A DNA stretch of 6,332 nucleotides from NCBI GenBank assembly GCA_900770875.1, contig CAAGLV010000040.1:1-6332 (forward strand). The letters run 5' to 3'. Each line of letters opens with the position of its first letter. Position 1 is the first letter of the stretch. Below are positions 1-6,080 of the stretch, piece by piece. The DNA is from Flavobacteriales bacterium. GTDB taxonomy: Bacteria; Bacteroidota; Bacteroidia; Flavobacteriales; Weeksellaceae. Both the position numbers and the translations under genes were made by a program. Under the pieces are notes generated by a model. That model was not told the DNA's origin. It did no database searches and saw nothing but the letters and a program-made list of their open reading frames with translations.

Positions 1-52
1 AATCTTGGTACATACCAGATACTTTCTTGATGCTTTCTCCTTCTAATTGCAT
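1..52 (-). CDS. parC: DNA topoisomerase IV subunit A, N-terminal fragment (cut by left edge)
   Basis: Only the first 17 codons are inside the window. They read MQLEGESIKKVSGMYQD and continue past the left edge. Flavobacterial ParC/GyrA-type subunits begin with a segment of this kind (E-x-I-x-x-V-x-G-M-Y-x-D) just before the conserved WFLDYA region, which would lie outside. The ATG at 52-50 is chosen because an in-frame TAG lies two codons upstream (61-59) and the next in-frame ATG falls inside the conserved GMY motif. The gene follows parE on the same strand after 57 bp with no terminator-like hairpin or promoter box between them, so co-transcription as parE-parC is likely. ParC is the DNA-breaking subunit that pairs with ParE in the A2B2 topoisomerase IV. 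GyrA is the alternative; I prefer ParC because the upstream partner looks like ParE. Confidence 0.8.
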   Translation of the reverse strand, partial: MQLEGESIKKVSGMYQD

Positions 53-109
53 ATGATGCTATTTATCTAATGTTAATTTGATTCTTTTAACTATATCCCT
101 TTAAACGAA

Positions 110-1966
110 TTAAATTTCGTTTGTAACTGCGTCTACTGACAAGTTATTGATGATAAACTCTTGACGTGTTGGTGTGTTTTTCCCCATGTAAAACTCTAAC
201 ATCTGCTCGATAGAACCATCTTTCCCAATCATAACTGGCTCAAGACGAATATCTTTTCCAATAAAGTTCTTAAACTCGTCTGGCGAAATTTCTCCTAATC
301 CTTTGAATCGTGTAATCTCTGGATTTTTACCTAATGAATTAATTGCATCAATTCGTTCTTCATCTGTATAACAATACCTTGTTTCCTTTTTATTACGTAC
401 ACGGAATAATGGTGTTTGAAGAATGTATAAATGTCCTTCTCGAATTAATTCTGGGAAAAATTGTAAGAAAAATGTAATTGTTAATAAACGTATGTGCATT
501 CCATCAACATCGGCATCGGTTGCAATTACAACATTATTGTATCGTAAATCCTCTAAACCATTTTCAATGTTTAATGCTGCTTGTAACAAGTTAAACTCTT
601 CGTTTTCGTAAACAATTTTCTTTGTTAAACCATACGTATTTAAAGGCTTTCCACGTAAACTAAAGACAGCTTGTGTTTCTGGGCTTCTACTTTTAGTAAT
701 TGATCCAGATGCCGAATCTCCCTCGGTAATAAAAATCGTTGTATCTAATCGTAACGCAGCTTTAGGATCGTTATAATGTTGACGACAATCTCTTAACTTC
801 TTGTTATGTAAACTTACTTTCTTTGCACGATCTCGTGCTAATTTTCTAATCCCTGAAAGTTCTTTACGCTCAGTTTCAGATTGTTTAATCTTGCGTTCTA
901 ACGCTTGAGCTACTTCTGGATTTTTATGTAAGTAGTTATCTAAATTTGTTTTAACAAAATCGTTGATGAACGTACGAACCGTTGTCATTCCTGGTCCGAT
1001 TTCGTTTGAACCTAATTTTGTTTTTGTTTGAGATTCAAAAACAGGTTCGATTACTTTAATGGAGATTGCTCCAATAATCGATTTACGAACATCCGCAGGA
1101 TCATAATTTTTATTGTAAAACTCACGTACGGTTTTTGCTACTGCCTCTTTAAAAGCTGCTAAATGCGTCCCCCCTTGTGTGGTATTTTGACCATTTACAA
1201 ATGAGTAATATGTTTCTGAATAAGATTTTGAACTGTGTGTTAAAGCAATTTCGATATCTTCTCCACGTAAATGGATAATATCATAAATTGTTTCACCTTC
1301 TATATTATCACGTAATAAATCTTTTAAACCTTCAGTTGAATAAAATTCTTCCCCATTAAAAATTATTTTTAATCCAGGATTCAGATAAACGTAGTTTTTT
1401 AACATACGTACGATGTACTCGTTTCTGAATTTATAGTTTAAAAAGATATTTTTATCCGGAACAAAAGTCATTTTTGTCCCTTTACGTAATGAAGTTTCTT
1501 TTTCTTCCTCTTGTGCTATTAATTCTCCTTTTGAGAATTCTGCTATTCTTGTTTTTCCATCACGAATCGATTGTACACGAAAATAAGACGACAAAGCATT
1601 TACAGCTTTTGTACCTACTCCATTTAAACCAACCGATTTTTTAAATGCTTGCGAATCATATTTTCCTCCGGTATTCATTTTAGATACAGCATCTATCATT
1701 TTACCTAAAGGAATCCCTCGTCCATAATCTCTTACTGTTACCTCATCTTCGCGTAAATTAATTTCAACTGTTTTACCCGAGCCCATTACAAACTCATCAA
1801 TACAGTTATCAATAATTTCTTTAAGCAAAATATAAATTCCATCGTCTTGCGAAGAACCATCTCCTAACTTCCCGATATACATCCCCGGACGCATACGAAT
1901 ATGCTCTCTCCAATCTAAGGTTTTGATGTTATCTTCGGTATAATTGACTTGATTTATTTCGGACAT
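110..1966 (-). CDS. parE: DNA topoisomerase IV subunit B (ATPase subunit)
   Basis: This is a complete 618-aa type IIA topoisomerase ATPase subunit, which powers ATP-driven decatenation and relaxation of DNA together with ParC. The N-terminal GHKL ATPase shows RMRPGMYIG (24-32), the N-box EIIDNCIDE (50-58) with likely catalytic E50 and Mg-binding N54, DYGRGIP (80-86) and SVGLNGVGTK (111-120). The transducer domain carries the QTK loop (313-315), which contacts the ATP gamma-phosphate in relatives. The TOPRIM domain has ITEGDSASG (413-421, E415), RGKPLN (438-443) and DADVDG (484-489), with the metal-binding acidic residues in place. RFKGLGE (553-559) lies in the C-terminal region. The length fits ParE or a short GyrB. 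The EGDSASGS variant, the QTKTKLGS loop and the adjacent parC start favour ParE. The ATG at 1966 places the RMRPGMYIG motif at the normal distance; no Shine-Dalgarno is visible, as is usual in Bacteroidota. Confidence 0.95.
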   Translation of the reverse strand: MSEINQVNYTEDNIKTLDWREHIRMRPGMYIGKLGDGSSQDDGIYILLKEIIDNCIDEFVMGSGKTVEINLREDEVTVRDYGRGIPLGKMIDAVSKMNTGGKYDSQAFKKSVGLNGVGTKAVNALSSYFRVQSIRDGKTRIAEFSKGELIAQEEEKETSLRKGTKMTFVPDKNIFLNYKFRNEYIVRMLKNYVYLNPGLKIIFNGEEFYSTEGLKDLLRDNIEGETIYDIIHLRGEDIEIALTHSSKSYSETYYSFVNGQNTTQGGTHLAAFKEAVAKTVREFYNKNYDPADVRKSIIGAISIKVIEPVFESQTKTKLGSNEIGPGMTTVRTFINDFVKTNLDNYLHKNPEVAQALERKIKQSETERKELSGIRKLARDRAKKVSLHNKKLRDCRQHYNDPKAALRLDTTIFITEGDSASGSITKSRSPETQAVFSLRGKPLNTYGLTKKIVYENEEFNLLQAALNIENGLEDLRYNNVVIATDADVDGMHIRLLTITFFLQFFPELIREGHLYILQTPLFRVRNKKETRYCYTDEERIDAINSLGKNPEITRFKGLGEISPDEFKNFIGKDIRLEPVMIGKDGSIEQMLEFYMGKNTPTRQEFIINNLSVDAVTNEI

Positions 1967-2000
1967 ATTGATATTTATCGTGTTAGAATTCTGTAATTTA

Positions 2001-2008
2001 CAAAATTA
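2001..2008 (-). promoter_or_regulatory. putative -7 promoter box for parE
   Basis: On the minus strand this reads TAATTTTG, an exact match to the Bacteroidota -7 consensus TAnnTTTG of the primary sigma factor. It lies 34 bp upstream of the parE ATG, giving a predicted leader of roughly 25-30 nt. No convincing TTTG -33 element is seen at the usual distance, and the gap is very AT-rich, so chance is possible. The divergent aminotransferase gene must have its own start in the same 120-bp gap. Several partial matches exist there on the plus strand (for example TATATTTA at 2047-2054), none good enough to call. Confidence 0.45.
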
Positions 2009-2086
2009 CTAAAAAAATACTAAAATCTTTTTGGTAACTTTAATCTTATATTTAATATTCAAACGCTTAACCTCTTATATAAAAAA

Positions 2087-3226
2087 ATGATACACTCTAA
2101 ATTACCTCATCTGGAAACCACTATTTTTACTGTAATGAGCAAATTGGCAAATGAAAATCAAGCCATTAATTTAGCTCAAGGCTTTCCTGATTTCGAACCT
2201 CATTCTTCATTGATTGAAAGTTTGAATTATTATTCGTACCAAAATTACAACCAATACGCGCCAATGATTGGCGTCGAAAAATTAAGAAACTTTATTGCTG
2301 AAAAAACTGAACGTTTTCATCATACCATTTATCATCCCGAACAAGAAGTTACTATTACAAATGGTGCAAGCCAAGCTATTTTTACTGCTATTGCTGCTGT
2401 AATTGAAAAAGATGATGAAGTTATTATTTTTGAACCTGCTTACGATTTATACAAACCAACGGTAGAATTATTTGGTGGAATTGTTAAACCAATCCAATTA
2501 ACCTATCCTGATTATCAGATTGATTACGACGTTTTAAAACAAACGATTACTGAGAAAACTAAATTAATTATTTTTAATAATCCGAATAATCCGACCGGAC
2601 GAATTTTTACTGCTGAAGATTTACAAACAATTGAACACATTTTAAAAGACAAAAATTGCTACATTATTAGTGATGAAGTTTATGAGCATATGACGTTTGA
2701 TGGAAAAGAACATCAAAGTTTTGCTCGGATTCCGTCTTTAAAAGACCGAACGTTTATTACAGCTTCGTTTGGAAAATTATGCCATGTTACAGGTTGGAAA
2801 GTTGGTTATGTTTTAGCTGGAGCTGAATTGATGAAAGAATTTAGAAAAGTACATCAGTTTAATGTGTTTTGCGTACATACGCCATCGCAATATGCTATTG
2901 CAAATTATTTGGAATATGATCATCATTATTTAGAATTGAATGATTTTTTCCAAGAAAAACGCGATTACTTGATTAAAGGTTTAAATGAAACTAAATTTGA
3001 TTTATTACCTGCAGAAGGAACTTACTTTATTTCGGCCGGTTATAAAAACTATAGCGATGCTGATGATAAAACATTTGCAACTAACTTAACCGTTAATCAT
3101 AAAGTAGCTACTATTCCATTCTCGGCATTTTACCATGATGGATTTGATGAAAATGTGATTCGATTTTGTTTTGCTAAAAAAGAAGAAACCTTAGATGCTG
3201 CTTTAGAACAGCTGATTAAATTATAA
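2087..3226 (+). CDS. PLP-dependent aminotransferase, YbdL / methionine aminotransferase type
   Basis: This 379-aa fold-type I aminotransferase (class I/II) uses pyridoxal phosphate to move an amino group from an amino acid to a 2-oxo acid in the cytoplasm. Visible landmarks are NLAQGFPDF (28-36), TNGASQAIF (91-99) for cofactor phosphate contacts, EPAYD with Y119 near the PLP ring, NNPNNPTG (164-171) with the PLP-binding Asn, SDEVYEH (195-201) with D196 and Y199, and SFGKLCHVTGWKVGY (227-241), where K230 is the predicted Schiff-base lysine. R359 in IRFCFAKKEE is the likely substrate-carboxylate arginine. The SFGK-x-x-H-x-TGWKVGY and RKVHQ (253-257) patterns resemble E. coli YbdL, which acts on methionine and some aromatic amino acids, so methionine or 2-oxo-4-methylthiobutanoate is the best substrate guess. 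Kynurenine/glutamine aminotransferases are close relatives and cannot be excluded. The gene stands alone, divergent from parE, and ends at a strong terminator. Confidence 0.9.
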   Translation: MIHSKLPHLETTIFTVMSKLANENQAINLAQGFPDFEPHSSLIESLNYYSYQNYNQYAPMIGVEKLRNFIAEKTERFHHTIYHPEQEVTITNGASQAIFTAIAAVIEKDDEVIIFEPAYDLYKPTVELFGGIVKPIQLTYPDYQIDYDVLKQTITEKTKLIIFNNPNNPTGRIFTAEDLQTIEHILKDKNCYIISDEVYEHMTFDGKEHQSFARIPSLKDRTFITASFGKLCHVTGWKVGYVLAGAELMKEFRKVHQFNVFCVHTPSQYAIANYLEYDHHYLELNDFFQEKRDYLIKGLNETKFDLLPAEGTYFISAGYKNYSDADDKTFATNLTVNHKVATIPFSAFYHDGFDENVIRFCFAKKEETLDAALEQLIKL

Positions 3227-3229
3227 TTT

Positions 3230-3258
3230 AAAAGCCCAATCAAAAGATTGGGCTTTTT
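3230..3258 (+). terminator. intrinsic terminator between the aminotransferase gene and ychF
   Basis: A perfect 12-bp stem (3230-3241 with 3246-3257) containing the GC-rich core GCCCAATC/GATTGGGC closes on an AAAA loop and runs into a T tract ending at 3258. It starts 4 bp after the aminotransferase stop codon. Read from the minus strand, the same hairpin lies 24 bp beyond the ychF stop and is followed by four T residues, so it may serve both convergent genes. Confidence 0.9.
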
Positions 3259-3281
3259 ATATTTATTGAGAATTTTAATTC

Positions 3282-4373
3282 TTAAACATTAAATAAGAAA
3301 TGCATAATATCGCCATCTTGTACGATGTATGCTTTACCTTCTACATTTAATTTACCAGCTTCGCGACATTTAGATTCAGAACCATAAGTTACAAAATCTT
3401 CAAACTTAATTACCTCAGCACGGATAAATCCTTTTTCGAAATCTGTGTGGATTACTCCAGCAGCTTGTGGACCTGTAGAACCTTTTTTAATTGTCCAAGC
3501 TCTAACTTCTTTTACACCTGCTGTAAAGTACGTTTCTAAATCTAATAAAGTATAAGCCGAACGAATTAAACGGTTTACTCCTGGCTCTTCTAAACCTAAT
3601 TCTTCTAAGAAGATTTGACGCTCTTCGAAAGTTTCTAATTCGTTGATATCTGCCTCGATTTGAGCTGCTAAAACTAAAACTTCAGCATCTTCGTTTTTAA
3701 CCGCTTCTTTTACTTTCTCAACCCATTCGTTTCCGTCTTTTGCAGCAGCTTCATCTACGTTACATAAGTATAAAACTGGTTTAGATGTAATTAACTGTAA
3801 AGAATCAACAATTTCTTGTCCTTTCTCGTCTAATTCCATCTCACGAACATTTTTAAGTTCTTCTAAGTGTGCTGTAACAGCAGTTAACACTTCAACAACC
3901 TTTTGCTCATCTTTGTTACCAGCTTTAGCAGCTTTCTTCGATTTATCGATACGTTTTGTAACGGTATCTAAATCCTTTAATTGTAACTCAATATCAATTG
4001 TTTCTTTATCACGGATTGGATTGATTGATCCATCAACGTGTGTAATATTATCATTTTCGAAACAACGTAAAACGTGAATAATTGCATTACACTCGCGGAT
4101 ATTTCCTAAGAATTGGTTTCCTAAACCTTCTCCTTTACTTGCTCCTTTAACTAAACCTGCAATATCAACAATTTCTACAACTGCTGGTACAACACGCTCT
4201 GGATTTACAATTTCTTCTAATTTATTTAAACGAGGATCTGGAACAGAAACAGTTCCTACGTTTGGTTCGATTGTACAGAAAGGATAGTTTGCCGATTGCG
4301 CTTTTGCATTCGATAAACAGTTAAATAAAGTCGATTTACCTACGTTTGGCAATCCAACAATTCCACATTTCAT
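3282..4373 (-). CDS. ychF: Redox-regulated P-loop ATPase YchF (OLA1 family)
   Basis: This complete 363-aa protein matches the usual YchF length and layout. YchF is a universally conserved member of the Obg-related GTPase class that prefers ATP to GTP and associates with ribosomes. The G domain starts at the N-terminus with the P-loop GLPNVGKST (7-15). Next come YPFCTIEPN (30-38) in the switch I region and the G3 motif DIAGLVKGASKGEGLGN (70-86). The HVLRCF motif (100-105) is typical of the family. The G4 position reads NVDE (205-208) instead of the GTPase NKxD, which is the known basis of ATP preference. A helical insertion rich in Lys and Glu (about 130-190) precedes the C-terminal TGS domain (about 281-363, TYFTAGVKEVRAWTI onwards). 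The ATG at 4373 puts the P-loop at the normal position. Ten of 13 arginines use CGT, suggesting high expression. The gene probably has its own promoter. Confidence 0.97.
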   Translation of the reverse strand: MKCGIVGLPNVGKSTLFNCLSNAKAQSANYPFCTIEPNVGTVSVPDPRLNKLEEIVNPERVVPAVVEIVDIAGLVKGASKGEGLGNQFLGNIRECNAIIHVLRCFENDNITHVDGSINPIRDKETIDIELQLKDLDTVTKRIDKSKKAAKAGNKDEQKVVEVLTAVTAHLEELKNVREMELDEKGQEIVDSLQLITSKPVLYLCNVDEAAAKDGNEWVEKVKEAVKNEDAEVLVLAAQIEADINELETFEERQIFLEELGLEEPGVNRLIRSAYTLLDLETYFTAGVKEVRAWTIKKGSTGPQAAGVIHTDFEKGFIRAEVIKFEDFVTYGSESKCREAGKLNVEGKAYIVQDGDIMHFLFNV

Positions 4374-4432
4374 ATATGATGATTCTTTTTATTATTACTT
4401 ATAAATCAGCCCGATGTTCTGATAAATTTGTG

Positions 4433-4440
4433 CAAAGATA
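4433..4440 (-). promoter_or_regulatory. putative -7 promoter box for ychF
   Basis: The minus strand reads TATCTTTG followed by CA, an exact match to the Bacteroidota -7 consensus TAnnTTTG. It sits in the 94-bp gap upstream of ychF, 59 bp from the start codon, giving a leader of about 50-55 nt. The -33 element is not clear. This suggests ychF is transcribed separately from the lipoprotein gene before it. Confidence 0.6.
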
Positions 4441-4467
4441 ACGATTTCCTTTTAAGTTTACTACTTG

Positions 4468-4854
4468 TTACCTTCTTACCCATTTTACTTTAATTTTATT
4501 CCCTTGGTAACTTTTAAAATTTCCGTTAAAACAATCGCAATTTACATCATAAACTAAGCTGTAATAATTAAAACTTTTATTTAGATTTTGCTTTTTAAAA
4601 TTTAATTTAGGATACTTATATTGAATTGAATCTGCTTTATCATTTTCGTATCCATCTTGGTAATCAAATTGAATTGACAATTGTTTATCAAAACCAATTG
4701 TAACCTGTGTTGAATCGGATACAATTCCGTGTCCACTTTTTTCGCCTTCGTATCCCATATTTAGTTGATACCAATCTCCTTTTATCGTTTTTATTTTATT
4801 GGCACAACTTGTTAACACCAAAAATAATATACCGAATAAACAATAAAACTTCAT
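4468..4854 (-). CDS. small uncharacterised lipoprotein
   Basis: I do not recognise a named family. The 128-aa product begins with a lipoprotein signal peptide: a short basic start (MK), a hydrophobic stretch to about residue 16, and the lipobox LTSC with C17 as the predicted lipidated residue after signal peptidase II cleavage. The mature part is about 112 aa, rich in Lys, Asn, Tyr and Gly, with alternating polar and hydrophobic stretches that suggest beta strands. Near its start is GDW (26-28), reminiscent of the G-x-W of lipocalin-like barrels; a CDC pair (106-108) lies near the end, followed by a final strand-like KVKWVRR. No acidic surface-export tag follows the lipobox (ANKIK), so a periplasm-facing location is more likely than surface display. 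It is divergent from the thioredoxin-like gene and upstream of ychF, which appears to have its own promoter. The lipobox and full-length reading frame support a real gene; function is unknown. Confidence 0.8.
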   Translation of the reverse strand: MKFYCLFGILFLVLTSCANKIKTIKGDWYQLNMGYEGEKSGHGIVSDSTQVTIGFDKQLSIQFDYQDGYENDKADSIQYKYPKLNFKKQNLNKSFNYYSLVYDVNCDCFNGNFKSYQGNKIKVKWVRR

Positions 4855-4976
4855 TTAATTAAATTTTAAAAACATATCGAATAAAAATACATCATATTAA
4901 TTATCAAAACATTAACTAAATTAATTTTAAGTAATTAATATATTTTATTAATTTTAAGCTTAATAAATTAAAACAA

Positions 4977-5492
4977 ATGAAAATTAAACCTATTCTAATT
5001 GCTTTATCTTTATTATTTTCGGTTGGTTTATATGCACAAACGGCTACCGAAATTATGCAGAAAGCTTACGACCAAGCTAAAGTAGAAAACAAAAATGTTT
5101 TTTTAATGTTTCATGCTTCTTGGTGTGGATGGTGTAAAAAGATGGAGAAAAACATGAACGATCCTTTGATTAAAGATTTCTTTGATAAAAATTACGTTAC
5201 AACTTTTGTTACAGTAGACGAACACAAAGATAAAGTTAATTTAAACACACCTGGTGGCGATGCTTTATTGGCTAAATTAGGTGGCACAAATCAGGGATTA
5301 CCATTTTGGGTTATTTTAGATGAAAACGGAAATGTTTTAAAAGACTCTAAAATTAATGGAGAAAATGTTGGTGGGCCAGCATCCGAAGATGAAGTAGATT
5401 ATTTAATTTCGACTTTAGAGCTAACAACTAAAAATGTAAAAGTTGATCAGGAAAAGATTAAAGAAGTATTTATTTTAAAAAAGAAAGCATAA
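4977..5492 (+). CDS. exported thioredoxin-like protein with CGWC active site
   Basis: This 171-aa protein starts with a Sec signal peptide (KIK, then a hydrophobic core at about 5-18, then LYAQ with likely signal peptidase I cleavage after A20). The mature protein therefore lies in the periplasm. A single thioredoxin domain of the Thioredoxin_7 / DsbD C-terminal type follows. Its redox motif is SWCGWCKKME (48-57) with C50 and C53, preceded by the strand NVFLMFHA (40-47). The cis-proline loop is GLPFWV (107-112, P109), followed by the strand ILDENGNVL. An insertion rich in Gly and Asn (88-106) precedes the cis-Pro. The tail after about residue 150 is Lys-rich and probably helical. The role is likely thiol-disulfide exchange on envelope proteins, but no partner is encoded nearby and the substrate is unknown. 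It is monocistronic, with its own terminator directly after the stop codon and a divergent lipoprotein gene upstream. Confidence 0.9.
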   Translation: MKIKPILIALSLLFSVGLYAQTATEIMQKAYDQAKVENKNVFLMFHASWCGWCKKMEKNMNDPLIKDFFDKNYVTTFVTVDEHKDKVNLNTPGGDALLAKLGGTNQGLPFWVILDENGNVLKDSKINGENVGGPASEDEVDYLISTLELTTKNVKVDQEKIKEVFILKKKA

Positions 5493-5524
5493 AAAAATCC
5501 TCAACTAAAAGTTGAGGATTTTTT
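5492..5524 (+). terminator. bidirectional intrinsic terminator between the thioredoxin-like gene and ppa
   Basis: This is a perfect inverted repeat with 15-bp arms (5492-5506 and 5510-5524) and an AAA loop; the core is ATCCTCAACT/AGTTGAGGAT. The outer part is an A tract on one side and a T tract on the other, so both strands present a GC-containing hairpin followed by T residues. It overlaps the last base of the thioredoxin-like stop codon and lies 25 bp beyond the ppa stop, so it suits both convergent genes. Confidence 0.92.
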
Positions 5525-5549
5525 ATATCAATTTAATTCAAGCTATTTC

Positions 5550-6038
5550 TTAGTGAGCTCCTTGCTCTTTGAAACGCTCTACAGCTTCGTTGAATAATTT
5601 TTCTGCTTGTGCTTTATCACCGTAACCTTCTACGATACAAGTTTTATTTTCTAAATCTTTGTATACTTTAAAGAAGTGCTCAACTGCTTTTAATGTGTGC
5701 TCGTTCATATCAGCTAAGTCGTTTAATTTGTTCCAAGTTGGATCTGCAACTGGTACACAAATTAATTTTTCGTCACGACCTTTATCGTCAGACATATTTA
5801 AAACACCAATTGTTTTAACTTCGATAACACATCCAGGTACTGTTGGTTCTGTTAAGAAAACTAAAACATCAATTGGATCACCATCTAAAGCTAATGTATT
5901 TTCTACAAACCCGTAATCTGCTGGGTATTGCATTGGAGAGTATAACACACGGTCGAAACGGATTCTTCCTGTTTCGTGATCCATTTCGTATTTGTTACGA
6001 GATCCTCTTGGGATTTCAATAATCGCGTCAAAAGTCAT
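5550..6038 (-). CDS. ppa: Inorganic pyrophosphatase, family I
   Basis: This 162-aa soluble cytoplasmic enzyme hydrolyses pyrophosphate to two phosphates with Mg, pulling forward nucleic-acid, protein and activated-intermediate synthesis. The family signature DGDPIDVLV (52-60) carries D52, D54 and D57, matching the metal ligands D65, D67 and D70 of the E. coli enzyme. Other active-site residues are also present: K16 and E18 in NKYEMD, R30, and the SDDKGRDEK stretch (83-91), where D84, D89 and K91 align with E. coli D97, D102 and K104. The length is within the usual range for bacterial family I enzymes. The ATG at 6038 puts IEIPRGSRNKYE near the N-terminus as expected. Five of seven arginines use CGT, in line with high expression. 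It follows an outer-membrane barrel gene after 42 bp, and no clear promoter lies in that gap, so read-through from upstream is possible. No membrane pyrophosphatase gene is adjacent. Confidence 0.97.
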   Translation of the reverse strand: MTFDAIIEIPRGSRNKYEMDHETGRIRFDRVLYSPMQYPADYGFVENTLALDGDPIDVLVFLTEPTVPGCVIEVKTIGVLNMSDDKGRDEKLICVPVADPTWNKLNDLADMNEHTLKAVEHFFKVYKDLENKTCIVEGYGDKAQAEKLFNEAVERFKEQGAH

Positions 6039-6080
6039 TTTTAACTATTTTATAATTTATTAATCTTTAATTTCAGGACT

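Noticed and set aside
423..611. Plus-strand open frame of 62 codons
   Set aside because: It lies wholly inside parE on the opposite strand, and its translation shows no recognisable motif; it is a shadow of the real gene.
110..1966. Gene as gyrB instead of parE
   Set aside because: The two share all ATPase and TOPRIM motifs, but the EGDSASGS variant, the QTKTKLGS loop and the adjacent parC-like start favour ParE.
4405..4423. Small hairpin ATCAG...CTGAT in the ychF leader as a regulatory element
   Set aside because: The stem is only 5 bp with a 9-nt loop and mismatches immediately outside it; too weak to claim.
5659..5916. Plus-strand open frame of 85 codons
   Set aside because: It lies opposite ppa, whose active-site motifs are intact; the composition is that of an antisense shadow.
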